In this document: piece by piece, positions 42,201-47,864 of the stretch
Position numbering within the stretch: position 1 is the first letter of the stretch
Layout of the letters: the number at the start of each line of letters is the position of its first letter
Assembly: GCF_963678635.1 (NCBI RefSeq)
Contig: NC_087062.1
Coordinates: forward strand, 76,872,349 to 76,936,348
Length of the DNA: 64,000 nt
Reading direction: 5' to 3'
Origin: Symsagittifera roscoffensis
Lineage: Eukaryota > Xenacoelomorpha > Acoela > Convolutidae
Position numbers and translations under genes: made by a program
Notes under the pieces: model-generated
What the model was told of the DNA's origin: nothing
Databases searched by the model: none
Seen by the model: the letters and a program-made list of their open reading frames with translations, nothing else

Positions 42201-42288
42201 GCGATCGACGGGGACGCCGATGGATATTTTTGTCCGGGGAGTGGGGGTAGGACTTACCCACACTGAAAACTTGATAATAAAAAATTGA
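33250..42288 (+). CDS. gag-pol: G-in Gag-Pol polyprotein (3012 codons)
   Basis: Single open frame, no stops. Residues 1-590: disordered, with a long coiled coil (about 310-415). Then the capsid region (about 600-760) and two zinc knuckles: the first, near 801, has lost its first Cys (FANCSSTDHHVSAC), the second (CFFCNLEGHFKSDC, about 853) is intact. Aspartic protease LLDTGA about 1158; RT with CYVDDVV about 1644; RNase H DTDASVVA about 1792; a long variable spacer (2000-2280); integrase HHCC about 2417-2450 and D-D-E in VQIDHQK, QSDNGTAF, LVERQNR (about 2480, 2541, 2576); GPY/F-type KKWRGPFMI. The C-terminal tail is acidic, with FVRGVGVGLTHTENL at the end. Stop TGA 42286. Fused gag-pol without an internal stop is notable. 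Probably active enzymes. Confidence 0.95.
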   Translation: MSLDKSRIPKRGNSSRKFIPEKQRKTMTDPFVDWIKRSRSDKEETVSGRMVETRSQKTSEERRELLEVEVNTDHTMNDNQGVNGLEGRGRRLASESTPVEQGHDFATSTGTLDREEMSELSDISTEVTATRRSPTDNTMMASGTGKQTTSSSFSERMKNTFGNIFPFSMGGGAGNDGESQEEEDEEEQGDFGSQVSLNSSIQESEAHVGRETGTMDKFGVVTTISKVANTPGQSKDFAIRTSSEPQPEESRTRGLGNALADPEIDNEKTSRQRVKARISTSTKLPGTDRVTPPLVTPLMDNGAALEEALNNIVGSLGEQNEQMSIRMSELERAVHIERESLREEINRNRQEVGRSEKRLKERTDEHMTRNLSRITREAEQRELRLRADMEKLRIQQEQSLGSLDTKIDAMMERRTQAIMDRLDGLLSSKSGPKEGEPNSGGPSREPKVNFNEHQKRKTYGSTRGRGSSSGYATRGNAAWVPNSRANSTGNRQTSNERPTQDTHATGRSDSGNRGHASPRRSHVGQAGNAYGDSDCRDAPHTEPSTRCEDTQAGHSRDATAMATAFEPLNRSLETFLTRLSRTNERSEKSRRVFKKPRCYKDESDGCIDTWIEVMKLHFEEEDLSERQECSALTSNLEGTALNCVMAKKQYQRDTAEKIFEILLNRFGSGVQGHQAMMRFEKRRQREDKTIDKFLDDLEMLRRRSQPDESKRRMNLAVASKFIDGVKNDELRTMLATHYTPLSTNAPTPEELRLKSKEYLLLKPPSRSGYYKNNYGNFNNGPANQGNNWYKPRDDMDKRRSFANCSSTDHHVSACPAYKQGMKAIGFSLEDEDASELDHEDFMRGLIAKFGPRCFFCNLEGHFKSDCPQFWDAVADIKHPRHEEALSGVKASKARLLSEAEARRKDKPQELAAKKMQAVTEEAREPEPATAADDFKIDYKAAAKDALNRVQQELVTKEIEQKVKLELENEKLQEQLNTFEATEFEETKTPSSLDMKLKVISGKRFGMAPQGKKIQSIISVAGQQVIRNLSEPSEFTLMHLDTYADYLRQVEPRTESRAVRALLTTGGPRMKKLHGRYLEVYGPYQIMLNVDGISIYTRTYITTDDDQMGQIYLGEEELKVRRIGHDAMMEQDAVHIGYEADVTAHLLDTNGTKIGVTGLLDTGAVVSVMPIKTWERMGFTREDLIPTNLRLAAANRGAIYVAGRLPVTVLHMGGRNLWMSFLVVENLDDADQFILGRDFVRNFDVMIDLNNGLIRIRNPDRKYVKRPINRIITDENKVPVFLDRKVKLQPGQAVVAIFRMRNLNSLSDSKQVCLVPNPNSQSSVILGRSFSVTRNGLCVSVLLNTLDTTVSIQRGKKLGYALPMRTDYEETQNLKKYSVKDCPYHANKDKILKRIDELKSIRKLFSMKSETDDGLSSCSNFPERPSSYELDSDKPVLPKIEHLKGKIGEGDFEKLRNLLNRNADVFSKHKADIGCCNFVEHEIELEEGAVPHREGARRMTPHKSEACRAEIEMLLEYDMIEPSKSPWACGVVMAKKKGGQLRFCCDFRYLNAVTIKDAYPIPRIDESLSKLGDAKFFTTLDLGSAFWQVPLRKKDREKTGFACELGLYQWKRMPFGLCKATATFQRLMAQALTGVTKKYGNLLMCYVDDVVIATPTLEDHIDRLDEVFGCMKRAGLKCKPSKCEILRDSIKYLGRMVDRHGVRPDPEAVEAVLTWKAPRTDTQLMSFLGFANYYREFIKGYADKVYPMQKLMRNKGKKFEWNDEAQVAFENIKRELCEAPVLGMPTEKGMYVLDTDASVVAISGILHQEQEWNGRTVLRPIAYGSKVLSDTEMKYGATKAEMFAVVTFVEKCRAYLGSAPFKLRVDNRALSWLKTYSMDQSYIGRWIVRLDGYHMIIEHRMRDKHQNADSLSKKTEFYERLEQKQANQAEVKEGFSFLDKETYEALPLTRWLDKSGHPIPGHPELPVEKAAEIKILSKEDPFPLDLLLRSNLVQQELSRMNINSLSLLDKTVQVTPPVMRMLGGLFEREVTRDDPEWTAAVASLTISEKVKIMPSRRQHEENERDCRTIVQQLVSSIPQEILTSTSYGQKGQESGRQKKTVTFVDRDIDGEVVKQNLLQDYLSGEKDEEKNQRSQDQHPGQVNWSGESEINEEIPDEKQDRENKVLSGEFRWMRRKHRHDLEERAVSSTTSSTDDDSRNSGMDTYSDRNSSSGSELSELAIHTLLVETRARDLDREVYQDPDSDRYLIPSERVFDNAADDSETIAVSKRSISLLPQKEVVRTDLQPFQQETQPLAKIWCVKMEEDTHQPNELNSQMRVMKTYLKARYRLSDLLRAQRNDRMTSNLKRWIENGAPDKGDLEEDSYRILRQYFMQKEGRLYLNKDGIVTCRRREEDKVLYKYNAIVLPQLYQTELLFRSHDQMGHQGIDKVYQRILKRFEWPGMKKACEKWVTACLSCQQVKDPRKLRFPLQSIESSEFNEVVQIDHQKICMTDSGYNQVLVMIDHFTKYAEAVPCITASAEETCDHLINTWIARHGCPMTFQSDNGTAFVGELTKELMRRSQVAQAHSTTYHPQTNGLVERQNRTLVSMLRVYCSRYMTDWDRYLPQVMGAYNSTQHSTTGVSPHMMLTGHEKSLPLKFFYPEYEGKKTSPQVYVRDVIKRQQELNDLCRRNTQQAQARQRKRFDKKAAGAKAYSVGDYVWVFQNVIPPKGTKKLLKKWRGPFMITEVHQEGRFYRLSTGRAAHYENIKPHNPSTEDWCIPADMEEGDYLMMDPACEINEKGTREKNDGNEVVEEGTDTPLDLDPNEQIEADDETLPYAEEDWQDSEQTEIPKNMEPDLPFTMQTRQKDGMRPRKKYNPYGDDFVVDRIDLKKIVEEVVGLEEITVSQDIDIVDDHNDEWVDDWSKPEVEFDDEQQQSNEQDLTNLRVLEWLNEMTSDPKKTSVTIQDVDRESAKYIKTERDDPSWAAQEGQLLIPASNLDLIPGMRSTGTPMDIFVRGVGVGLTHTENLIIKN
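39613..39753 (+). repeat. Three TCCGGGGAG copies 66 bp apart inside G-in pol
   Basis: Copies start at 39613, 39679 and 39745. The same nonamer lies at 42232 and directly before the 3' LTR (46556). They encode SGE tripeptides in the spacer between RNase H and integrase. G-out has two copies at the matching place (59127, 59178, reverse strand). Confidence 0.7.
42279..42285 (+). promoter_or_regulatory. Candidate -1 frameshift heptamer, polyprotein to macro domain in G-in
   Basis: A AAA AAT in the gag-pol frame, directly followed by the TGA stop. The macro-domain frame is -1 and open through this point and has no ATG near its start. It parallels the A AAA AAC site at gag-pol of E1. In G-out the same junction is in one frame, so an indel in G-in is the alternative. 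Confidence 0.5.
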
Positions 42289-42851
42289 GAATAGCAAGAG
42301 AAACAGGAAACTTAGAAGCAGAAACAGGCGAAGAACCTAAGAAACCTGACATAGGCAGGGTAGTTGAGTCATATTTTAACTTACCAAATGAATATTCAAG
42401 TAACATAGTACTAACAGATAGTGATTTCATACTCACAAACAGAACATGTGCGATAGCAATCACCGCAGACATGAGTTTTAGGACGGCGCTAGCGGCAGAT
42501 TTTAAGAGGGAATACAAAAACGTGGAATTCCTTTGGAAGCAAAGACCAGGGATAGGGGGCGTAGCAGCCTTACCCCCGGCGGTGTCGCAGATACCGGGAA
42601 AGTACTTATGCTTCTTGGTAACGAGGGCGACAGAGAAGCAGCACGTGGACCCAGAAAACCTAGTCTTGTCTTTGACGAGGCTGAGGGACTTCCTTGTGGA
42701 AATGGACGTGAAGGAGCTTTCGCTTCCAGTGTACGATCCAAATAGAGGAAGACTGCATCCTCGGGAATTGTACGCGCTTGTAGACGTGATATTCTCTGAT
42801 ACGAACATACAAGTGTATCTACATAAGAAATATTACTTAAGTATAGGCTGA
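42285..42851 (+). CDS. G-in divergent macro domain (188 codons)
   Basis: The frame opens without a nearby ATG, -1 to gag-pol, so it is probably the C-terminal extension of the polyprotein. From about residue 45 it aligns by pattern with the E1/TARG1 macro domain: IVLTDSDFIL strand, CAIAITADMSF, the ALAADFKREY helix, KYLCFLVTR where TARG1-type proteins have YxxYLITK, LTRLRDFL helix, ELSLPVYDPNRGRL where they have MPxIGCGLD, and NIQVYLH at the end. Thus the catalytic Lys is Arg and the GCGLD loop is gone. The fold may persist as a binding or structural module without hydrolase activity. Conserved in G-out. Confidence 0.7.
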   Translation: MRIARETGNLEAETGEEPKKPDIGRVVESYFNLPNEYSSNIVLTDSDFILTNRTCAIAITADMSFRTALAADFKREYKNVEFLWKQRPGIGGVAALPPAVSQIPGKYLCFLVTRATEKQHVDPENLVLSLTRLRDFLVEMDVKELSLPVYDPNRGRLHPRELYALVDVIFSDTNIQVYLHKKYYLSIG

Positions 42852-43237
42852 GTGATGAGCGAGAGGGTGTTAGGCCAAAGACCAAGTTGCATGTAATATG
42901 TGATATGTGTGTTATGTTATGTTATGTTATGTTATGTGTTAGGTTATTAAGATCATGGGTAAGTAAGCGTTAGTGACCATGAACAACTAAATGACGATTT
43001 TGGGAATAGATCCAAAGTTTGGATTGTCCAATCTTAGGTCGAATTCCAAAATTTTAGAAACCAATTGATTTTAATAAATTTTAGGATAAATATCTTTTTA
43101 TCTGAACTGTTTTAAGCAGATTTTAACGATATAAGGTGAAACTGACAGGTGTGACAGTCGTGATTCCTTTTCTAGATCCTGATTGATCATTTAATTGCTC
43201 ACTTGAGTCAAAACTTGAAATCGAAATCAAATCAAAC
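42852..43237 (+). other. G-in spacer between macro domain and ORF2 remnant, with microsatellite
   Basis: 386 nt with no frame. It contains (GTTAT)5 at 42911-42937. Compared with G-out, about 6 kb of second-block coding sequence is missing at this place. Confidence 0.65.
42911..42937. repeat. GTTAT microsatellite
   Basis: Five perfect GTTAT units with a partial sixth. Confidence 0.9.
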
Positions 43238-45748
43238 TTGGAAAGAACAGTATGGACAATTTCAACCTGGTGCATGATGGGACTGACTCGCGAAGAATAT
43301 GATTCAGAAGAAAGGAAGAGATCAAAGGAGGAAAAAGTTTTCCTTATGACGAATCTGAGGGATCTGATAGTCCAGGAGGGAGCAGCAGTAGCGTGTGCAA
43401 AGCGGAGAGACGCTCTCTGTTTCATTCGATTCCTGATAGAGCAGATTTCAGTACCTGCATTAAACGCTTGTGTTAAAATGTTGAGGGAAGGCGATGAGCG
43501 AACGAAAGCCATGTTCTTACTAGCAATGCTGGATATGCAGCAAAGTAAACCGATGAGGGTGAACATGAAAGAACCTGAAGAATTGGAACCCATGAAAAAG
43601 ATAGACGAGATCAGGAGATTCTCAAACAAGGAGTTGAGGCTCACTAAAGAATCTATGGGAGCATTGCCGAAATCCAGTGAATATTGTGGACCGATCAAGA
43701 AGAAGTCATATAGCTATGTGTCCGGGATTATAGGGATAGCATACAATCCTTTCCTGAGTGAAGACATACGCGATTGCTTCTTTGATTATGAGCAGGCGGT
43801 GTTACTAAGATTCTGGACGTCCAGAATTGTGACGACTAAGGGCGGTAACAATCCACAGGCCAAATTGGGATTGGTCTTGGAAGAAGAGGTGACTGCACCT
43901 TCAGTACCAAAATCCGACAAGAGAGTGGAATTTGGGTTGGGATTCTCAGATGAACTACTGAGAACGAGCTTGATGGCAGTGTGGGAATTGATGAAGCCAT
44001 CATGGTGTCCTAGTCCCAACGCTGACTCAATATTACGGGCGACACAAGACATACAGAGGGAACTGAATGCGGACTGTAACCTGCGTGACCTCAACATCAT
44101 ATATAATGTGATGATAACAGCCTCTAAGAGCAACGGAGAAGATAAAGTGGAGTTGCCTGGCTGGGGACCAGAAGACTGGGTCAAACCTGGTAGCTGTCTG
44201 GCGGAAGTCTGTGGACTAGAGGGTCACGTTTGTGGAAGTCTAGACTGTGTGAAAACCCTGGAGAAACAACACAAGCAGTTGACAGTATTGTTTGGAAATG
44301 TAGTGATGAAAGCAAGAACGGAAACGGAACTGATAGCAGATTGCCATGGAGGAACCGATGTGAATCTAGTGACAGCACTAGGATTCTACAGCATGTTTGG
44401 TTCTTTAGAGTCACTATTGAATCTAGAACAGAAACATGAGATGGTCACGGCCATCAGCGTAGAAGTATTCCCAGGAGTTCTGCAGACTGAGCAGAAGTAT
44501 ATAGGAAAATGGAGGGAAGCAATCGAAACAGAGATGAACATCAGACACAGCGAAACTTATTGTAGACCATCAGGAGCACGATATTTGGTGGGTTCAACGT
44601 TGGCTCCAATGTGCAAGAGCAGATACCCTGTACATTTCGTGGCTGTGGACGTGAAGAGTACAAGAACGATCGTGGATCAAGCTTTCTCAGTGCCAAAGTG
44701 CGTGAGATTGGCGAGAATGTCTGAAAAGTCTTACGAGTTACTATGTAAGATGTTCTCAGCAGTTCCAGAGAGAACCAAAGAGGAGTTGGAGTCAATACTA
44801 GGAAAGAAGTTCATGGGATATGTGAGCGGGAACTTCAGTGACTTTGAAAAACAGAAACAGAGAGGATCAACTGTCACAGATTACAATGCAGTAGACGAGA
44901 ATGATGAAATCCACCGAGTGATGATGGAAGTGGAACCATTGCTGGAAGCTTCAGGAAAACGCAATTGGAGGAGCATCATGTTGACACATGACGAGTTTCC
45001 TTGCCACTGCTTGCTGCAGACCTGGTGTTATTCCAAGCGTAGTAATTTGGTGTTGATCTGGGACTCTGGAGAGCTGCTCTCCATGGGTTTACCAGATTCA
45101 TCACAGCCCATAACAATAGTGATAGTGGGAGTTATGATTGCGGTACGATGGCTGGAAGCTCATGTGAGAGAAAATAATAGACAGGAGGCACCGACGAGAG
45201 AACAATTACGGAAATTAGATTGCCTAAAAGATTTAGATCTTTTTGAGACAATGTGCAAAGTTCTAAACATTCCAATGGAAGTGAAGAAGATATGGGCAAG
45301 AAAACGATTGATGCCATGGTTCAGAGCTTACATGACTGCATGGTTGTACGAGTATGCGAAAAAGCATATGTCGAAACATGGCAGAGTGTACAGTGAATAT
45401 CAGCTGGACATTGGGGCAGGAGCTTTCAAGCGAGCTTTCGTGACCCATCGGAATGCAGTGACCACCGCTGTGAAAAGAATTTCCAGGACGAGCGAGCGTA
45501 GTGGAAATGAGAAGGCAGAGATGCTGAAAGAAGATTTGGAGAGAAACGTGACGTTGTGTCTCCACAACAGCTTCTGTAGAAACAGAGAATCAAACGTGGA
45601 TCCCCTACCTTGCTGTAAACAGAGGGTGGAAGAGCAGAAGTGTTGGAGGACGGCTTCCAACAGCGTCAGGATAGTCAATGACGTGCTACAAGACACGGAA
45701 ACCGAAAGTGCGGAGTCAGTGTCACAGGAGGAGGAAATGGAGCATTGA
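43238..45748 (+). CDS. G-in ORF2 product, C-terminal protein of the second coding block (about 836 codons)
   Basis: The frame opens with a TTG codon; the first ATG is at 43274, so either translation starts there (824 aa) or upstream sequence is joined. The protein aligns along its length with the G-out frame 47841-50162 and continues into 47489-47803. Shared landmarks: RRDAxCFxR, YVSGIIGIAYNPF, LMKPSWCPxP, a Cys cluster (CGLEGHVCGSLDCV), VTAISVEVFPGVLQT, FSVPKCVRLARMS, FPCHCLLQT, and a C-terminal THRNAVTTAVKRISR and LHNSFCRNRES. One short hydrophobic stretch (ITIVIVGVMIAV) but no signal peptide. I recognise no known domain. Conservation of Cys and His between two diverged elements points to a selected, metal-binding-type protein. 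Confidence 0.75.
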   Translation: MERTVWTISTWCMMGLTREEYDSEERKRSKEEKVFLMTNLRDLIVQEGAAVACAKRRDALCFIRFLIEQISVPALNACVKMLREGDERTKAMFLLAMLDMQQSKPMRVNMKEPEELEPMKKIDEIRRFSNKELRLTKESMGALPKSSEYCGPIKKKSYSYVSGIIGIAYNPFLSEDIRDCFFDYEQAVLLRFWTSRIVTTKGGNNPQAKLGLVLEEEVTAPSVPKSDKRVEFGLGFSDELLRTSLMAVWELMKPSWCPSPNADSILRATQDIQRELNADCNLRDLNIIYNVMITASKSNGEDKVELPGWGPEDWVKPGSCLAEVCGLEGHVCGSLDCVKTLEKQHKQLTVLFGNVVMKARTETELIADCHGGTDVNLVTALGFYSMFGSLESLLNLEQKHEMVTAISVEVFPGVLQTEQKYIGKWREAIETEMNIRHSETYCRPSGARYLVGSTLAPMCKSRYPVHFVAVDVKSTRTIVDQAFSVPKCVRLARMSEKSYELLCKMFSAVPERTKEELESILGKKFMGYVSGNFSDFEKQKQRGSTVTDYNAVDENDEIHRVMMEVEPLLEASGKRNWRSIMLTHDEFPCHCLLQTWCYSKRSNLVLIWDSGELLSMGLPDSSQPITIVIVGVMIAVRWLEAHVRENNRQEAPTREQLRKLDCLKDLDLFETMCKVLNIPMEVKKIWARKRLMPWFRAYMTAWLYEYAKKHMSKHGRVYSEYQLDIGAGAFKRAFVTHRNAVTTAVKRISRTSERSGNEKAEMLKEDLERNVTLCLHNSFCRNRESNVDPLPCCKQRVEEQKCWRTASNSVRIVNDVLQDTETESAESVSQEEEMEH

Positions 45749-46553
45749 CGAATGGTCGAGAAAACAAGAGGCAGCAAGAAAGAAAATTAGAAGAATTTAG
45801 AAGTTTTAGAACTTCTAAACGACGAAAAAAGAAGAGAACAAAGGGATGATGAAGAAACGTTAAAACTCAGAATTGTTTTATGTGTGTGAAAAACTCAAGT
45901 GAGAAACCAAGCAACCAAGTTGTAATTGAAAACTGAAACATTTAGTTGAGTTTGGAAATTGTTGCATTTATAAATTTGCATTTTGGTTTTAGTTGAAGTG
46001 GCTTTAGAGACACTCACTTATTATTTATTTAGAAAGGCTTGAGGGAAGAGTATATTTAAATATTCCAGCCTGCATGATTGTTTTTAATCACTTAGGAAGA
46101 CTGATCACTTTGTGGTGACATGAAAAACTTGAGTAACTTCTTGAGGAGGGAGGTTGTTGCATTGTTCTTTCTAACCACAAGGTCTCTTGGTTTTAATATT
46201 CAGGACAATAAACAAGCAAGATTTCCGAAGGGAAGGAGCATAGTAGAATAATTTTAGCTTGTTGGTTGGCAGGACTGTCCTGCAAGCCAACACCTTTTAA
46301 ATCTAGGAGAAAAAGTTTCAATCGGGACATTGACACTGGAAGTCAGAAAATATGTTTTATCTTAAGTCATATCCTCAATGTGCAGATTAATGAAAGAATT
46401 TGAAGGCTATAGTGATGTAGTATGATGCCATTTATATTCTGCAGTGAGTCGATGTGACGTAGATAAAAGTAATTTCGTGCATTTTGTAAATTCTGTTCGA
46501 TGACACTGTAACCATTTAGAACATTGCGCGATTCAATGAGGACATTGACCGGA
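45749..46553 (+). other. G-in 3' untranslated region
   Basis: No coding frame; contains the 16-bp-arm hairpin at 46260-46292. Confidence 0.65.
46260..46292. other. Strong hairpin in the G-in 3' UTR
   Basis: TGTTGGTTGGCAGGAC and GTCCTGCAAGCCAACA pair at 14 of 16 positions around a single-base loop, a near-perfect palindrome that could extrude as a cruciform or fold in RNA. Confidence 0.75.
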
Positions 46554-46567
46554 CTGTCCGGGGAGTA
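46554..46567 (+). other. G-in 3' plus-strand primer (polypurine-type) site
   Basis: TGTCCGGGGAGTA directly abuts the 3' LTR; G-out has ACCGGGGAGTA at the same place. Confidence 0.6.
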
Positions 46568-47488
46568 TGTGACATTCGACCAGAATGGCCAAAATGCAAT
46601 TTATGCAGGATTCGAATTTTGAGCAGTAAGCCTTCCGAGTTGATGATTTCGAAGGATTAGCGACGTTATTGGAACGTTTAGCCAAACGGTGAGGGCTAGA
46701 ATATTCTAGTATTTTAAATTTTCAAAAATTCGAATGATGACGTCACATTTCTGAGAAATGCTGAAACGGCCATTTTAACAAAAAAGCGAGTAAAAAACAG
46801 AACAACTTTATCTGTGATTGCGAACAGAACGAAAATCGAGATTAAAGAAAAACGACAACGAACTACAATAGCAGAGAACGTTCCAAGTTGCAACTATTGT
46901 GCTGCTACAATAGTTGCAAGGCCGTTGCCAACAACGGTGAAGGGTGAGAACCAGCCTTCCGGATTGGTGTGAAATTGAACTTGAGGAGCTTGATTCACTG
47001 GATTCAAGAATCCGGAAGGGTTTCGGGACTGGAACTTTTAGCCTTTTATATAAACTTTTAGCTTCTTGTCATGTCCTGAATTGAATTTAATTAACAACTG
47101 GATTCATTTTGATAATGATGAGAAGCTAGGAGTTGGGGGAAAGGGTTGATCCATCTTCGATGGAGATGATGGTTTTTATCTACTGAACAAAAACAATAGT
47201 AATATAATAAGTAGTAGCCCTGTTTTTAGGAGTGACCTCGTGGTCTGGGGATACTGAGACCCAGCCATGAGCTCACTATTTTTGCATGTAATTCAGTTAA
47301 TTTGAGCGTTCTGTTCGAAGCCGGAGAGCAGTAACGTTTTTGTCGACCCGATGTAAGAAAGACAACCGAAAAGTACTGGCTTGGTAGAGACGGTGAAAAA
47401 CATGCAAAGCTCTGTTTAGACGCTAGCCAGTCGTCTTAAGACTTAGTTTTGTTATCCGTCGATATGTATCTTCCGGGCGAATGTTACA
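46568..47488 (+). repeat. G-in 3' LTR (921 bp)
   Basis: Matches 29418-30338 with four substitutions; ends ATGTTACA, then the coding sequence of G-out resumes. Confidence 0.95.
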
Positions 47489-47803
47489 CTGGTTGGGTAG
47501 TGCCTTCACCCTAGATTCCCGGTTCAAACAAAAGGAGTTGTGCAGGCTCAAGCTCACGTTCTTCGCCAGGTCCTCCTCTAGTATCGATTCCCTCGCCTTG
47601 GTATTGTCTCTAGACATTTTACCCACTCTCTTCCATCCTGTCGTGATTGCATTACGATGGGTTAACAGGGGTCTCTTGAAAGCTTCCGGCCCAATCTCGG
47701 CCTGGAACTGTCGATACTCCTTTTGATGTTTTCTCATGTGATCTTTCGTTGTCATGTACAACCAAGACGTCAGCGTCGCCCGAAACCATGGGAAGTACCT
47801 CAA
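47489..47803 (-). CDS. G-out second block, C-terminal segment before the G-in insertion
   Basis: About 105 codons aligning with the end of the G-in ORF2 protein: PWFRATLTSWLY, THRNAITTGWKRVGKMS, LHNSFCLNRES. The frame reads up to the G-in LTR at 47489 and resumes at 29417. It is out of frame with 47841-50162 because of a 20-bp tandem duplication at 47825-47864 (TTCCGTCTACTGTAGTCTAY twice), with about 20 residues missing relative to G-in. Confidence 0.75.
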
Positions 47804-47824
47804 ACGGCTCCAGACATGTCTGAC

Positions 47825-47864
47825 TTCCGTCTACTGTAGTCTACTTCCGTCTACTGTAGTCTAT
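47825..47864. repeat. 20-bp tandem duplication breaking the G-out ORF
   Basis: Two copies of TTCCGTCTACTGTAGTCTAY side by side, differing at the last base, exactly at the frame break. Confidence 0.9.

Larger units (their letters stand above)
29418..47488 (+). mobile_element. G-in: giant Ty3/gypsy LTR retrotransposon, 18,071 bp, nested in G-out
   Basis: Complete element: 921-bp LTRs at both ends (TGTGACAT...ATGTTACA) with four differences that I count, PBS, 2.9-kb leader, a single 3012-codon gag-pol frame, macro-domain frame, the C-terminal protein of the second coding block, 3' UTR with a purine-rich site. It is inserted in opposite orientation in the last gene of G-out. Flanks share only CTG (left ...GCCTG, right CTGGT...), so the target duplication is 3 bp or has decayed. 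LTR divergence of about 0.4% means a recent insertion. Confidence 0.95.
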
